Part shown: piece by piece, positions 50,001-60,431 of the stretch
Position numbering within the stretch: the first letter of the stretch is position 1
Layout of the letters: every line of letters begins with the position of its first letter
Assembly: GCA_013397795.1 (NCBI GenBank)
Contig: VZTJ01001660.1
Coordinates: forward strand, 17,793 to 81,792
Direction: 5' to 3'
DNA from: Orthonyx spaldingii
Taxonomy: Eukaryota > Chordata > Aves > Passeriformes > Orthonychidae
DNA: 64,000 bases
Notes under the pieces: model-generated
What the model was told of the DNA's origin: nothing
The model's input: the letters and a program-made list of their open reading frames with translations, nothing else
Database searches by the model: none
Translations under genes and position numbers: made by a program

Positions 50001-53000
50001 AATTACAGCATACGTTGTGCTGCTTAATTAGTTAAGACCAAAGCTCAGGCACCGTTGTCCAGCACAGTTCCTGGTTCTGCAAACACATTTATATCATATC
50101 CCTCATCAGGCTGAGTTAAAATGACCCTAATTTATGGGAAGGGCAAACAGAAGCCAGTTGGAAAAATAATGCAAATTTAGTTTCTGTTATTTAAATGACA
50201 GATTTTTTTCATAGGGCAAGAAGGGTCAAAATAAGAGAGAAACTGAGTTTTATAACTTATATTTGACCCATAGGTCACATTGGCGAATGCTTGCCTTAAA
50301 CTACCGACCTGCTGAAGTTGAATGAATTAGTATCCTTCATATAGTTGGGAGTTTGTTTTTCCTGCATGCTTGGCACAGAGTGCGGACAGTCATGTATTTA
50401 GAGGCCAAGGGAATAAAAAGAAAGCTGGATACTAATTTTATTGAAAACAGTCAGAGCTTTACTTGAACAGACATCAATATCTGGCTGCAGTCAAGTAAAG
50501 CGTGATTATAGCCATTAAAATATGAAAGCACTCATGTAAAATCCCTCCATAGGAGCATGATCCAAAGCCTGTTGGAGTGGAAAGCCTCTCTGATGTTAAT
50601 GGGCTTTGGATGATATCTAGAGACAGCAAAACAACTGAATTTCAGATTCAGTAATACAAACCTGATAACAATCAGCTACCCAAATACATCTCAGAACTGC
50701 TTCATTTACTCAAAGGCTTGTACAAGAGATTAAGCAGTTAATATAATTAAAATGAAAAAAACCCCACAGATAGCCTGTCCTGCAGCCCTCGTCTACATGA
50801 ATAACCTTAATTGATTGAAGTGAGACTACTCATCAGACTAAAAACTGCAGGATCAGGATAAGAGTATGCAAATCCCTCCTCATTACTCTGTTGAACATCA
50901 CCATAGCAAATAGAATGTGGGTAGCACATTACCTCATTGCAGGCATGCTTATGGAATGGCGAATAGAGTAGCTGTGGGTTGAAAGCAAAACATAAGGAAA
51001 AAAAGCTGTAAAATCCAATTTCCAATATGATTATAATGTATTTTTTAACTTAGCTTTAAATGTACATACACATATTTTCCAGAGTGTTGGTATTCTTCCT
51101 CTCCTGACAGCAAGGGCTTGTCAAACTCCAGCCTACTTTCAGCACTAAAGATCTTACTACCACAATCTCATGTCAACTGACCAGTCATGGGGCTCAAAAG
51201 AATGATGCAAAAAAGTGCCTGTCAAAATCCATTTAAATGGTGCAGACCCCTGCTGTCTACAGAGACACATGAGAGGGGCACAGAGAGCCACTTGGTGTCC
51301 TGCAGTGACAGAGAACGAACTCTGTGTTGGGCATGAGGGATACACCTCAGGTTTGTGCACATCAGCAGAGCTGGTTCAGCTGACTCCCAATCTCAAAAGT
51401 CTCCTGCACAACTGGCTGCCTAAGCAGAGGTTTCTTTATTTAACCAGAGAGGCAGCGCTCTCACTCATCCGCACCTCTCCAGGACATTTCACCTCCTCCT
51501 TCACTCCTCAACTTTACCAAAGGTAGGAAGCTATTGTCCACAGCTCTTGTCCAGGTCTCCTTCTGAGACTTCCCTCCTCAGGCTTTCCAGGAGCAGGAGT
51601 ATTGGAAGGTTGCAAGCAGAGGATGGCGCCTCTGCATTACTCAAAGATCCCCAAATCATGCTGCACACCTTTAGATCTGCACCTGCCACCCACACTGACT
51701 GCTTGACTTACATGAACCAAATTTTCCCACCTGAACCACCAGCTCTGTTTTCACGGCATCACCTGTTCCCTGCTGCTGGGGACCATCAAGCCTGGTCCAA
51801 ATAAAAATCTTTATTTGAAGTTTAAGAACTTTTCATAAGCACATTCAGATCTGAGCACTTCAAGTGCAGTATGTTCTGCAAGAGTATATCTTTTTCCAAA
51901 AATCCCTGCATTGCCTTTTTCAGTGTTGACTGACAGCTGCAGCCTGGTCTGATTGAGAATGGGGAGAGCTTTACCATAAGGGTCACCAACACCTTCCTGC
52001 AAGCAAAGCATGATTAAAGCATTAAAAAATGAAAGCTCTCATACAAACAGCATGTGTTTGTTTTAAACTATACGAAATCAGAGCAGCACTGAATGTATAT
52101 ACAGATTTTTTTTTCCAGATTAAAGATTCAGAAATGGGGGTGGGGAAGGGAAGGGAAGGGAAGGGAAGGGANNNNNNNNNNNNNNNNNNNNNNNNNNNNN
52201 NNNNNNNNNNNNNNNNNNNNNNNNNNNNNNNNNNNNNNNNNNNNNNNNNNNNNNNNNNNNNNNNNNNNNNNNNNNNNNNNNNNNNNNNNNNNNNNNNNNN
52301 NNNNNNNNNNNNNNNNNNNNNNNNNNNNNNNNNNNNNNNNNNNNNNNNNNNNNNNNNNNNNNNAAGGGAAGGGAAGGGAAGGGAAGGGAAGGAAGAGCTA
52401 TTTGGCAAGCAGGTGGAACAGTGAGAGCTAATAGAAACTGTTCTCTGTTGTGTATATTTTAAGGCTTCTGCTAAGATCAGATAGACAAGAACTGACAGCA
52501 GACAACGCAAATGTTTCATGTTCAATTTTTCACATAATTTTTAAGATTTATGAAATATTAGCCTAAACATTTCACAACTGCAGCAAATCTTTGACAATCC
52601 TAGTTAAATTAAGCAAGCATCCTTGCCATTTTAGTCTTGTAACACACAACAAATAGGCAAAAATAGAGTTTGGAAATATTTCAGCATAGGCTGCTCCTCT
52701 TCTAATAGCAAAGTATTCCAAATATAAAGGTTTAAGTCAGAAGATTAAATTCACACAGCTACGAGATGGCATATGACAGACAATTCAAATATTAACTGCA
52801 TATTTTTTTGAGATCATATTTTAATTTCCCTAAAGAGGTAATAATGTAAGTTATAGAAACAGTGCAAATATCTTCTTTTAGTACAAGCCTAAAATATTAA
52901 GCTTTTTTTAACGACATACATGTCTGTGATGGTGATCAGTGGAAAGAACACAGATCCTTCATGACAGAGGTCAGTAAATATTACATGTTGGTTTCATGTC

Positions 53001-56000
53001 AGAGTGAGTTAAGAAGGTCAATCTATGCTGCACTTTGAAGTTTACTCAGTGAAATAAGAGTCCTTGTTAGGATAACTTAGCTGAATGGAAAAAATGTTCT
53101 TGAGCTCTTCAGTGCACTGAAGATACTACAAGGCCAGAGGGACTGGCAGGGCATGCAGGGCTGTTCAGCCTCTCTTCAGGGTGAACTGTTGTAAAGCCAG
53201 TCTGCTTATGGAATCTTTGAGTAGACATAAAATTGTTTTCTAATTCATCATATATTCAAGTGCTTTACAGAATCAATAAACTCTAAATATAAAGAACTCT
53301 TTTATTATCTTCAGAACCTGGAAATTTCCCCAGGACTCAAGACTTTTAAAGAATCATTACTAAGATACTTTTTCTCTATTGAAGAGGAGGTAATTAAATA
53401 CTTCATATAATCTTTACAAAACCCATCTGAATAGAATTTTTACTGTTTGTTGCTCATGTTCCAACCTGTGACAAAAAAAAATATGGTTGAGAGAATGGGA
53501 TTACATATAAGTAGGTTTTCCCAAGACCAAGGTCTTTTGAATGCATTCATTATTTGAATTTGAAACTAATCTACTCAAGGCAAACACTTAGTCCAATCCT
53601 TTCTTGTTACACTCACCAAGCTGTAAAAATGAAGTATAACAGTTTAAGTAGCATATGCTTTTATTCCATATAATGATGCTGAAAGGAAAGAGGTTACTGC
53701 ATTACAGTCCATAAAACAAATCCTGTCAAACATAGAGGCAGTATTCAAGGAGAGTAATGTGTCTTACCCAATTGAATGCGATCTGTGATGGATGCACAAG
53801 GAAAGAAAAGCAAGAGTTAAAAGTATTAGGAAAGAGTAACAAAAATAGACATATACATCTGTAGCATGTTAAACTGCCCAAGGAGAAAAATAAAATAATT
53901 TGCATTAAAATCTTCATACTGGAATTCACAGTAGAATGTGGATCAGTTCAGATCCCTCCAAAGCAAAAATTTTCACGCAGTCCTTCACTTCACCTCTTCT
54001 GTATTCACAGAAGAACAGAAGTTTTGTCTACTAAATTTTGTGTTCTCTTCATTAGAACAGATTTAAACAATGCTAACTGGTTTCCCTCCTCATATCCTCC
54101 CTTAGTATCATTAAAGAAAAAGTATAGGTGAACTGGAATTGTACATGCACATAAGAGCAAATGTCTTTTTTCCCCCTCTGAATTCCTTAATAATCTCTCA
54201 GTAAAGAAGGCTGTGGTAAAAATAAAGAAGTTTTTAATTCCTAAAATGACATTTTCTGAAATACTTGTTCCTTGTTGAAAACAATACTTGAAACACTTTG
54301 ACACTGTGTTCCAGCTCACAACAAACTTAATTAACGCAGAACTGGAAGAGACACACGATATACAATATTCAAAGGATGTCATTAATGTTCCCAAGTCGAG
54401 AAATGATGAGGCAGACAAGCCTCTCCTTCATCTGTGTTACTGATGTAGTCTTTAATTACAGCCCACTTCAAGGGAACACCTGCCTCCTGCAGCGAGCCAG
54501 ATAGATGGTGCACACTTAATGAACATCGCTTCAAATACTTATTTTTCACATTCTTTCTCAATGTGTGGTGTGATGCATTATTTACTGTGCAATGTTCATA
54601 CTTTGCTCTGAAGAAAAGCATTGATTTCTTCAGGTTTATTTACAGGGTTAGACACATCATCATGTATACTGGTGCTTCTCAGACATTCATGGGTTCATCT
54701 TCACAACATGTTTCTGCTTAGACCGGTTTAAGTAATACTGTTGCCCTCCTTCTACTACCTGATGGCTCCCAGTGACAGCCACCCCTTTCTCCATGCCAAT
54801 ACAGATACTTGCACAGACATATGATAAGGAAATCTCTCTAACTGCAGACACCTAAAACCCAGCATAAATGAAGGGGCAAATGCCTGTGGAAGTGAGAGAA
54901 GATAAGTGCCTCACTCATCAGCAAAAGAAATGTGTATGAAATTATATTCTGAAGCAAGGTGATATTGCTATTTCCTTTATAGGGGTATCAAAAGACAAAG
55001 GTTTGAGAACAGTAGTTTCAAGTATGACATCTACAGCATCTGAAGGAATTCAGATCTGACAACAGTTCTAAGTGCCCAGAACATCCCTAGATCACAGAAA
55101 TCCTAAAAGGTTGTGCAAAAACTCCATCATCACCACAAACAACAATGACAAAGAACCAAAACACACAACAATAAAGGCACAGCAAAAATCAATTCCCAAA
55201 GTGGTAAAGCAGATTACTTATACCTGAACCATCCCCAAAAGATTTTGGCCCAACCTGCTTCTAAAAACCGTAAATGAGAGAGATTTGGCAGTCTTCAGAA
55301 ATAACCCCTGCTCAGCTGCACTCGTGGGCCACAAGGCTAGACTTGCTAGCCCTTCTCTGCCATGCTGCCTGGTCAGTGCTCCTCTCTGCTTTTGAATTTT
55401 GTTTCCATTTGTCAGTAAAGCACCTTACACTTTCCTACACTGAATTTTATTTTATCATTTAAAATAACGTGGAAATCTAATCCTGGTGCCTAAAGTGCTT
55501 GCATACCCTGCCACTGCAGTCATATGGGAATTCTAAGCGATGCCATCCTGACACTTTCATCTAACCCAGCAAGGAAAATGCTGACGAGTAACAGACTCAG
55601 GATAGATGCCAGGAAAATCCTGCATTATGGTCAGCTACTGAGACCTATTCTTTGGATATGATTTTCAACTCCCTATGCTCTTCCTGCTAAAGCAATAACG
55701 CCTAAGCTGTATTTCTCTAGTTCTGCAAAAACAATACAGACAGCCTTATCAAAGTCAAGCTGTATCACATCTCCTGCCTCCCATCTATCCTCTATGACAG
55801 GTGCTGTCAGTTCAAGATAATCGTTCTTGACAACCCCTTTTATGTTTTTGCCATCATGCTATCTTCTAGATGCTTAGAAAAGAACAGGTTAATGCATTCC
55901 TCCAGTATCTGCTTTGTAGTTCCCAGAACTTCCCTTGCCCCTCTGGAGAGGAATGAACTTTGCCTTTCTCCACCTCTCTGGAGCCCCCTATACCTTCTGT

Positions 56001-59000
56001 GCTGATCTCTGAGGGGCACATTCAACTGCCACAGTCATGCCCCCAGGCTCTCCCTCCCTGCAGTCTTTTGTGTCTTTCCGTGTGTGCCTTCCAAGTCCTG
56101 GCAGGAATGAGGCATTATATTACCTTCATTCATCTTGAGAGCTGGCTCATCCCAGGCACTGAATTTGAAAGGGGTCTGTATGATCATATAATTAAAGAAA
56201 ACATACCAGACAGCTGAATGAAGGAGCTATACAAAATGTAACTGCTGACATCCTAATTTGCATGCATGCCTTTGTTAGCTTAATCTTTAAATACCTTTAC
56301 TTGAGTAGCAGCAATGTATGTGGTAGTGTGCATATAGTAGTGTAGTGTAAGTAGTTTACTTCTTCTTTCTTTCTTTCCTTTTTTTTTTTTTTAAAGCAAC
56401 CCAAAACCCAGAAAGTCTCTCACTTGGTATCACAGCTTGTTTCTATAAAAGTTATCAGCAGGGATGAAACATAGATCCAAATAGACAGCTGCAGAGTAGT
56501 CCAGCAGTATAGCATGAAAAAATTCAAACTTTAGGAGAAAGCAAAGGAGAAAGAGATAAAGACCCTCAACTCTATCACATCTGTGCTCTTCTTAGAGACA
56601 GCCAGGTTAAAATGTCAGTGCAATCTCTGATACAGAGACATCTGAGCCTCTGATCCCTGCCCTGTGAGTGACCTGGGACTATCCCCTTCCCCTTCAACTT
56701 CCATACCAGAGGAATATTAAAGGAGACAATATGAGCTGGAGGTGGAGTAGCAAAAAAAAAAAAACCCAAAAAAACCAAAAAACCAAAATCTTCTGGCATA
56801 TAATTAATCACAGGACCTATTAATGAAGAATCTATTATCTTAGCTTTATTGCTAGTGTCTGGTTTGTATCCTAAAGTAAAAGTATCTGTAAACTGGTTTT
56901 ATATGCACTTCTGGTATTCCTAGAAACACAATATTAAATCGGATGCATTATGACTGTAAAGAGACCTTACAAGCACTATTAATTAATACAAAATTCAGAA
57001 AATGTAAAATGCTAGTGATTATTCATGCACAAAATGAATCAGAGTTGTGACACTGGGAAGATGGGGTGGGGATGAAAGAGAAGCACAGCAGCTGCATGAA
57101 AAGCACTTGGTCCTCAAAGGGTGGCATCTCTGTTCTTTCAGACACACAGAATTTTGTCATTTTTCTTTCTTATAGATTTTATCTTCTTGAATGCTAACAC
57201 AGCAAAATAGCACATTTAGGGGAGTCTATCTGGCCTGTTGTTGTTATATGATATTTTAGTAATCTTTTTAGAGATAAGATGAAAATTAAGACCCGGCAAC
57301 TTCAGAACAGAAATATGTGTTTCCCATAGTGGTCTGTACAGTTGACATAGCAGGCAACATGGAAAACAGAATTTTGTTTCATAAAGAAAGCAGGCTTCAG
57401 TATTTAGTCAGTCTGACTGCAAACCGTTTCAAAATCACCATCACCACAGGTAGAGGGTAAGGCTGCTGAACATATTGGGAATTATGATGACATCTGGATT
57501 TCAGAAATCAGTTTCAAGTGTCTGCTCTGAATGAAAGCAGAAGAGGGATTTGCATCTGGATGTCATTGGTGACTATCAGCCTTAATGCCTAACCAAGAGA
57601 ATTAAGCTGGAGTCCAATGTTTGTTTAAAACGGAATTATGGGAGGGGGTGGTGATAATCCATACACTAGATCACAGAAATAAAATTATTTGGATTAGAAA
57701 AAAAAAACAAGCCAACAATGACACAGAAAATTCCTGCCTCTTTACAGTTTACTCCCCCAAACACAACTGGGATTGGAAAGGGAGGGGGAAGATTTTTAAA
57801 ACCTGGCTATTTAAGTAATAAGGTTTGTAGTGTGACCACACACAGAACTGCACCTGCCCAAGTTGAGCCAAGAACTCAGGCCAGCTTTGTTGCTGAGGGA
57901 AGCACACTGACCATTACTCCAGATTTAGGATGTGCAGCAGATGCAGAAGGCCCAAGTCATGCCACGCTCTCTGAAACTATGGGAACCTGGGAGGACCACT
58001 TGCTGCTTCATCATCAATCTTCTGAGAACTTAACTGAGAACAGCAAGTATCCACAAAAAAAAGGCAGAGCTGGTAGTTCATATTTTCCTGAAAAATTCCC
58101 GACCAGGTTCAAGGTAATAATTTCAATCACAGAAAGCTACTAGAAACCAGCTTTTTGATTAATCAAAATGCTTATGTTCAGCCTCTGCTTTGAGCCCTTG
58201 GCTAAAGGGCTAATGGGGATAAATACCTCCCATCTGCCATGTCAGAAGTGTGACTGCCATGGGCATGAGGGCTGATACTGATAAGTAAGACAAAGGCATT
58301 TGGTAACAGTGATTAATTAAGGGAAATATTAAAGGATAAATGTGCTCTATTTCAGTGAAGACATTTTTGCCTTTGCAGTTAATCTCACACCACGTGCAAA
58401 GCACAAGCAATAGGACCTGAGAAATCCTGAACTGCTAAGTCACCCTTCTCTCTATGATCCTGAGCCAGCGCTCAAGATATTCACACAGAAACTCTTTGTT
58501 GCTGCTGTAGGACCTAAAGCACGGAAACAGCAACAGGAGATGTTTGCTGAGCTGTGGGCTTGTCTTTTTTACAAGAGGAAGTGTTAGGAAAGAACATAAA
58601 ATGAAACAGGGAATACGTTGGTGCCACATGCATCACACACATCTTACACATTTGTCAAAAATATAGAGTACAACTATAAATGCAGGGAAGGCAGAAAGAA
58701 TTAACAAAGGTAGCAAAAAGGCTTGTGAAAGTGACTTATCCAACAGGAGCCTGGAAAGAGGGAACTGAAGTGAAATACAATAAAACCACAAGAAATAATG
58801 AGTGAAATGAAGGTCAGAAGAAGAACTCACTCACTGTTTCTCACCATGGAAGAGCCAGAAGGCACCAAAGGAAAGACCAGGGAGACTCCAAATAGGGAAT
58901 GAATGAATGAACAAATAAACCACAGACTTTACCACATAAATTTCTATTCATCTGGGGAGACATGAGGTGTTATGAATTTAAAAAGCTCATATATGTTAAA

Positions 59001-60431
59001 ATAAATTCTAAATAAATATAAATTAATGAAGAAAAACCCTAAAGAAACTTAAAAATGAATGCTCAAATTTCTGTTTTAGAAAGTTTTCAGCTCTTAGATT
59101 TCTGAATGCTAAAAAAATATACTAGAAAAATATAATTGCACTCCTGCTTCTTCTTCTATCCTTTGATAGGCATATACTACTAATGAATGTTTAACTGTAT
59201 AAAGTCAAAAATTCTTAGTTATGTTCCTACCCTGGTTCCAAGTCACTCACTAAAGTTGCATTTTGAACTGCAGTGTGGAAAAAGACACTGTAAAGCAGAT
59301 GATACAGTAATGAAGATTTGCCTTTTTTAGTTTCACCCAGAAAAATATTAGTACTTCTGTAGAGGATTTATTAAGTTGTATGTAAAAGGTAGGTATTAAG
59401 GGGGAATTCTAAATATTTAAAATCTAGAATAAAAATAAAAAGTGGAAACAAAGTTTTAGCTGCCATGAACTAAGCTTCAGCCATTTGCAGCACACACAGA
59501 CCTTAGGATATGGTTACCTCATACATTACAAAATAACAAAAAAGTGAATAAATACCAATGGGATAGTATGCAATATTAATAAATGAGACCCTAATTCTGC
59601 AGGTCAAACAGTATATTGCAGAGTTACCCTTGTCCACTTACTTCATCACAGAAAATCAACTCCTTCAAACACTCAAGAAGTTCTGTAATCCTACTACCTA
59701 ACAAAAACTGGAATGCTGGTCTACAGTATACAATTTCTGCTCTCATACTGAGGAACTTTAAGACCAACACTTTAAAAGATACATCAACATATAAAGCCTG
59801 ACACTGAAGTTGCCTTTAAGTGACAGTTCTACTGACCTCAACTCCTGTTATTTCCATCATATCTATTTTTATAAAACTGCAGAACAAAACTTTGCAGTAC
59901 ATCTTGAAAAAAAGGACTAAAACTAGCCTGAAATATTTTTTGTCTTATCACAAGCAGGTCCTAGGTAGGCTTTTTTTCTTCAGATGATAATTTTCTCCAG
60001 CATCCATAAATGAATAACATTGGATTAAAAAGATCTAACAGCAATTTTTTGTTCCATTTCACTTAGACATTTCCTTGAGTTTGCAAAGTTATTCCAAAAG
60101 GATTTTTGACTGTACTTTTCATTAAAAAAACCCCCCAGGACTCATACAAAAATTATCTTTGGTCATCACTATGCCTTCTTTTCAGCTAAAAACATGAATA
60201 TTGTTAAATACTCCAACTACAAACTACTTGAACCTTTAAAACCGTAATGTAGAAGGAAAAGAAGAACCGAGAAATAATTTATACATTTTGTCCTCTAAAT
60301 AAGAGCAGAGAAGCAGCAGATGCTGATACCTCATATCTCCAAACTTCTTGCTGATAGCTGTTCCGACATTGCTGATAGCTGCTGTTGCCTTTTGCCCCGC
60401 ATGGCTCAGGGTCTCGTGCGTTTTCTTATAA
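46920..60431 (-). CDS. TPD52L1: TPD52L1 (tumor protein D52-like 1), last four coding exons; 5' part outside the window
   Basis: TPD52L1 (D53) is a small coiled-coil adaptor of the D52 family, linked to vesicle traffic, homo- and heteromer formation with other D52 proteins, and 14-3-3 binding. In transcript order the exons are 60431-60330, 50971-50933, 49323-49263 and 47051-46920, giving 102, 39, 61 and 132 nt. The phases fit and together they encode the C-terminal 111 residues: YKKTHETLSHAGQKA, SNVGTAISKKFGDM, YSIRHSISMPAM, NSPTFKSFEEKVETTVTSLK, TKVGG.., GGSFEEVLSSTAHASAQS, and the terminal EEELQC before TAA. Each block matches human TPD52L1 closely. The N-terminal coiled-coil exons are not in the window; I searched 60,432-64,000 by eye for the preceding exon without success. 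The gene converges on HDDC2. Confidence 0.95.
47052..49262 (-). other. TPD52L1: TPD52L1 intron before the last exon
   Basis: A 2,211-bp intron with consensus borders. No repeat or embedded gene was recognised. Confidence 0.8.
49263..49323 (-). CDS. TPD52L1: TPD52L1 exon NSPTFKSFEEKVETTVTSLK
   Basis: One base plus twenty codons. The first base completes an Arg codon (AG|G) whether the upstream partner is the 39-nt exon or the 102-nt exon, so both splice forms stay in frame. The acceptor is 'cttttctcctag' and the donor GTAAAG. NSPTFKSFEE is a hallmark of the whole D52 family. Confidence 0.96.
49324..50932 (-). other. TPD52L1: TPD52L1 intron after the 39-nt exon
   Basis: A 1,609-bp intron with no recognisable repeat or embedded gene. 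Elements controlling cassette splicing would be expected near its right border, but none could be singled out. Confidence 0.8.
50933..50971 (-). CDS. TPD52L1: TPD52L1 39-nt cassette exon with 14-3-3 type motif
   Basis: Bounded by a pyrimidine-rich acceptor ending CACAG and donor GTAATG. With the two bases from the upstream exon it reads S-YSIRHSISMPAM and passes AG to the next exon, the same as in the human protein. RHSIS is the segment reported in human D53 to bind 14-3-3, and inclusion of this exon is alternatively spliced there. The exon is a multiple of three, so skipping keeps the frame. It is easy to miss because the longer open frame over it (50,807-51,025) is in the wrong phase. Confidence 0.93.
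52143..52392. repeat. (AAGGG)n pentanucleotide array interrupted by an assembly gap
   Basis: About six GGGAA units precede 192 N (52,172-52,363) and about six follow, in the same orientation. The gap is therefore inside one pentanucleotide array whose true length is unknown. It lies in a TPD52L1 intron; on the transcribed (-) strand the unit is CCCTT. The G-rich strand has runs of three G every five bases, suitable for G-quadruplex or triplex structure, which may explain why assembly failed. Frames reading through the N run are meaningless. Confidence 0.93.
55210..56060 (-). mobile_element. Ancient CR1/L3-type LINE, reverse orientation
   Basis: Read on the - strand it keeps diagnostic reverse-transcriptase pieces: a gappy 'ILEECINLFFSKHLED' region (about 55,855-55,910) matching the 'PGK.LE' region, and 'GDVIQLDFDKAV' (about 55,743-55,778) matching the RT motif 'DVIYLDFSKAFD'. 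On the + strand, downstream landmarks of L3-type elements are recognisable in order: 'agattttggcccaacctgct', 'tctaatcctggtgcctaaag', 'tgcttgcataccctgccac', 'ccttatcaaagtcaagctgt', 'tgtagttcccagaacttccc'. It is full of indels and stops, so it is noncoding. This type of LINE was active early in amniote history, making it one of the oldest recognisable elements here. Confidence 0.8.
60330..60431 (-). CDS. TPD52L1: TPD52L1 exon YKKTHETLSHAG..KKFGDM
   Basis: 102 nt with acceptor 'tttttgtttccag' and donor GTATCA. It encodes the end of a split codon, then 33 residues matching human TPD52L1 with few changes (for example Ile for Phe in AAISNVG). It ends with AG, which becomes Ser or Arg depending on whether the 39-nt exon follows. 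Confidence 0.96.

Larger units (their letters stand above)
50972..60329 (-). other. TPD52L1: TPD52L1 intron, 9.4 kb
   Basis: A large intron holding the AAGGG array with assembly gap (52,143-52,392), an ancient L3/CR1-type LINE (55,210-56,060), a T-rich low-complexity tract near 56,357-56,394 and an A-rich tract near 56,750-56,785. The rest is AT-rich unique sequence without recognisable exons or RNA genes. Confidence 0.8.

Noticed and set aside
50807..51025. 72-codon - strand ORF overlapping the TPD52L1 micro-exon
   Set aside because: The ORF is in a different frame from the conserved peptide; the cassette exon explains the conserved bases.
52022..52525. Open frames spanning the N gap
   Set aside because: They exist only because N and the AAGGG repeat contain no stops; the residues are undefined.
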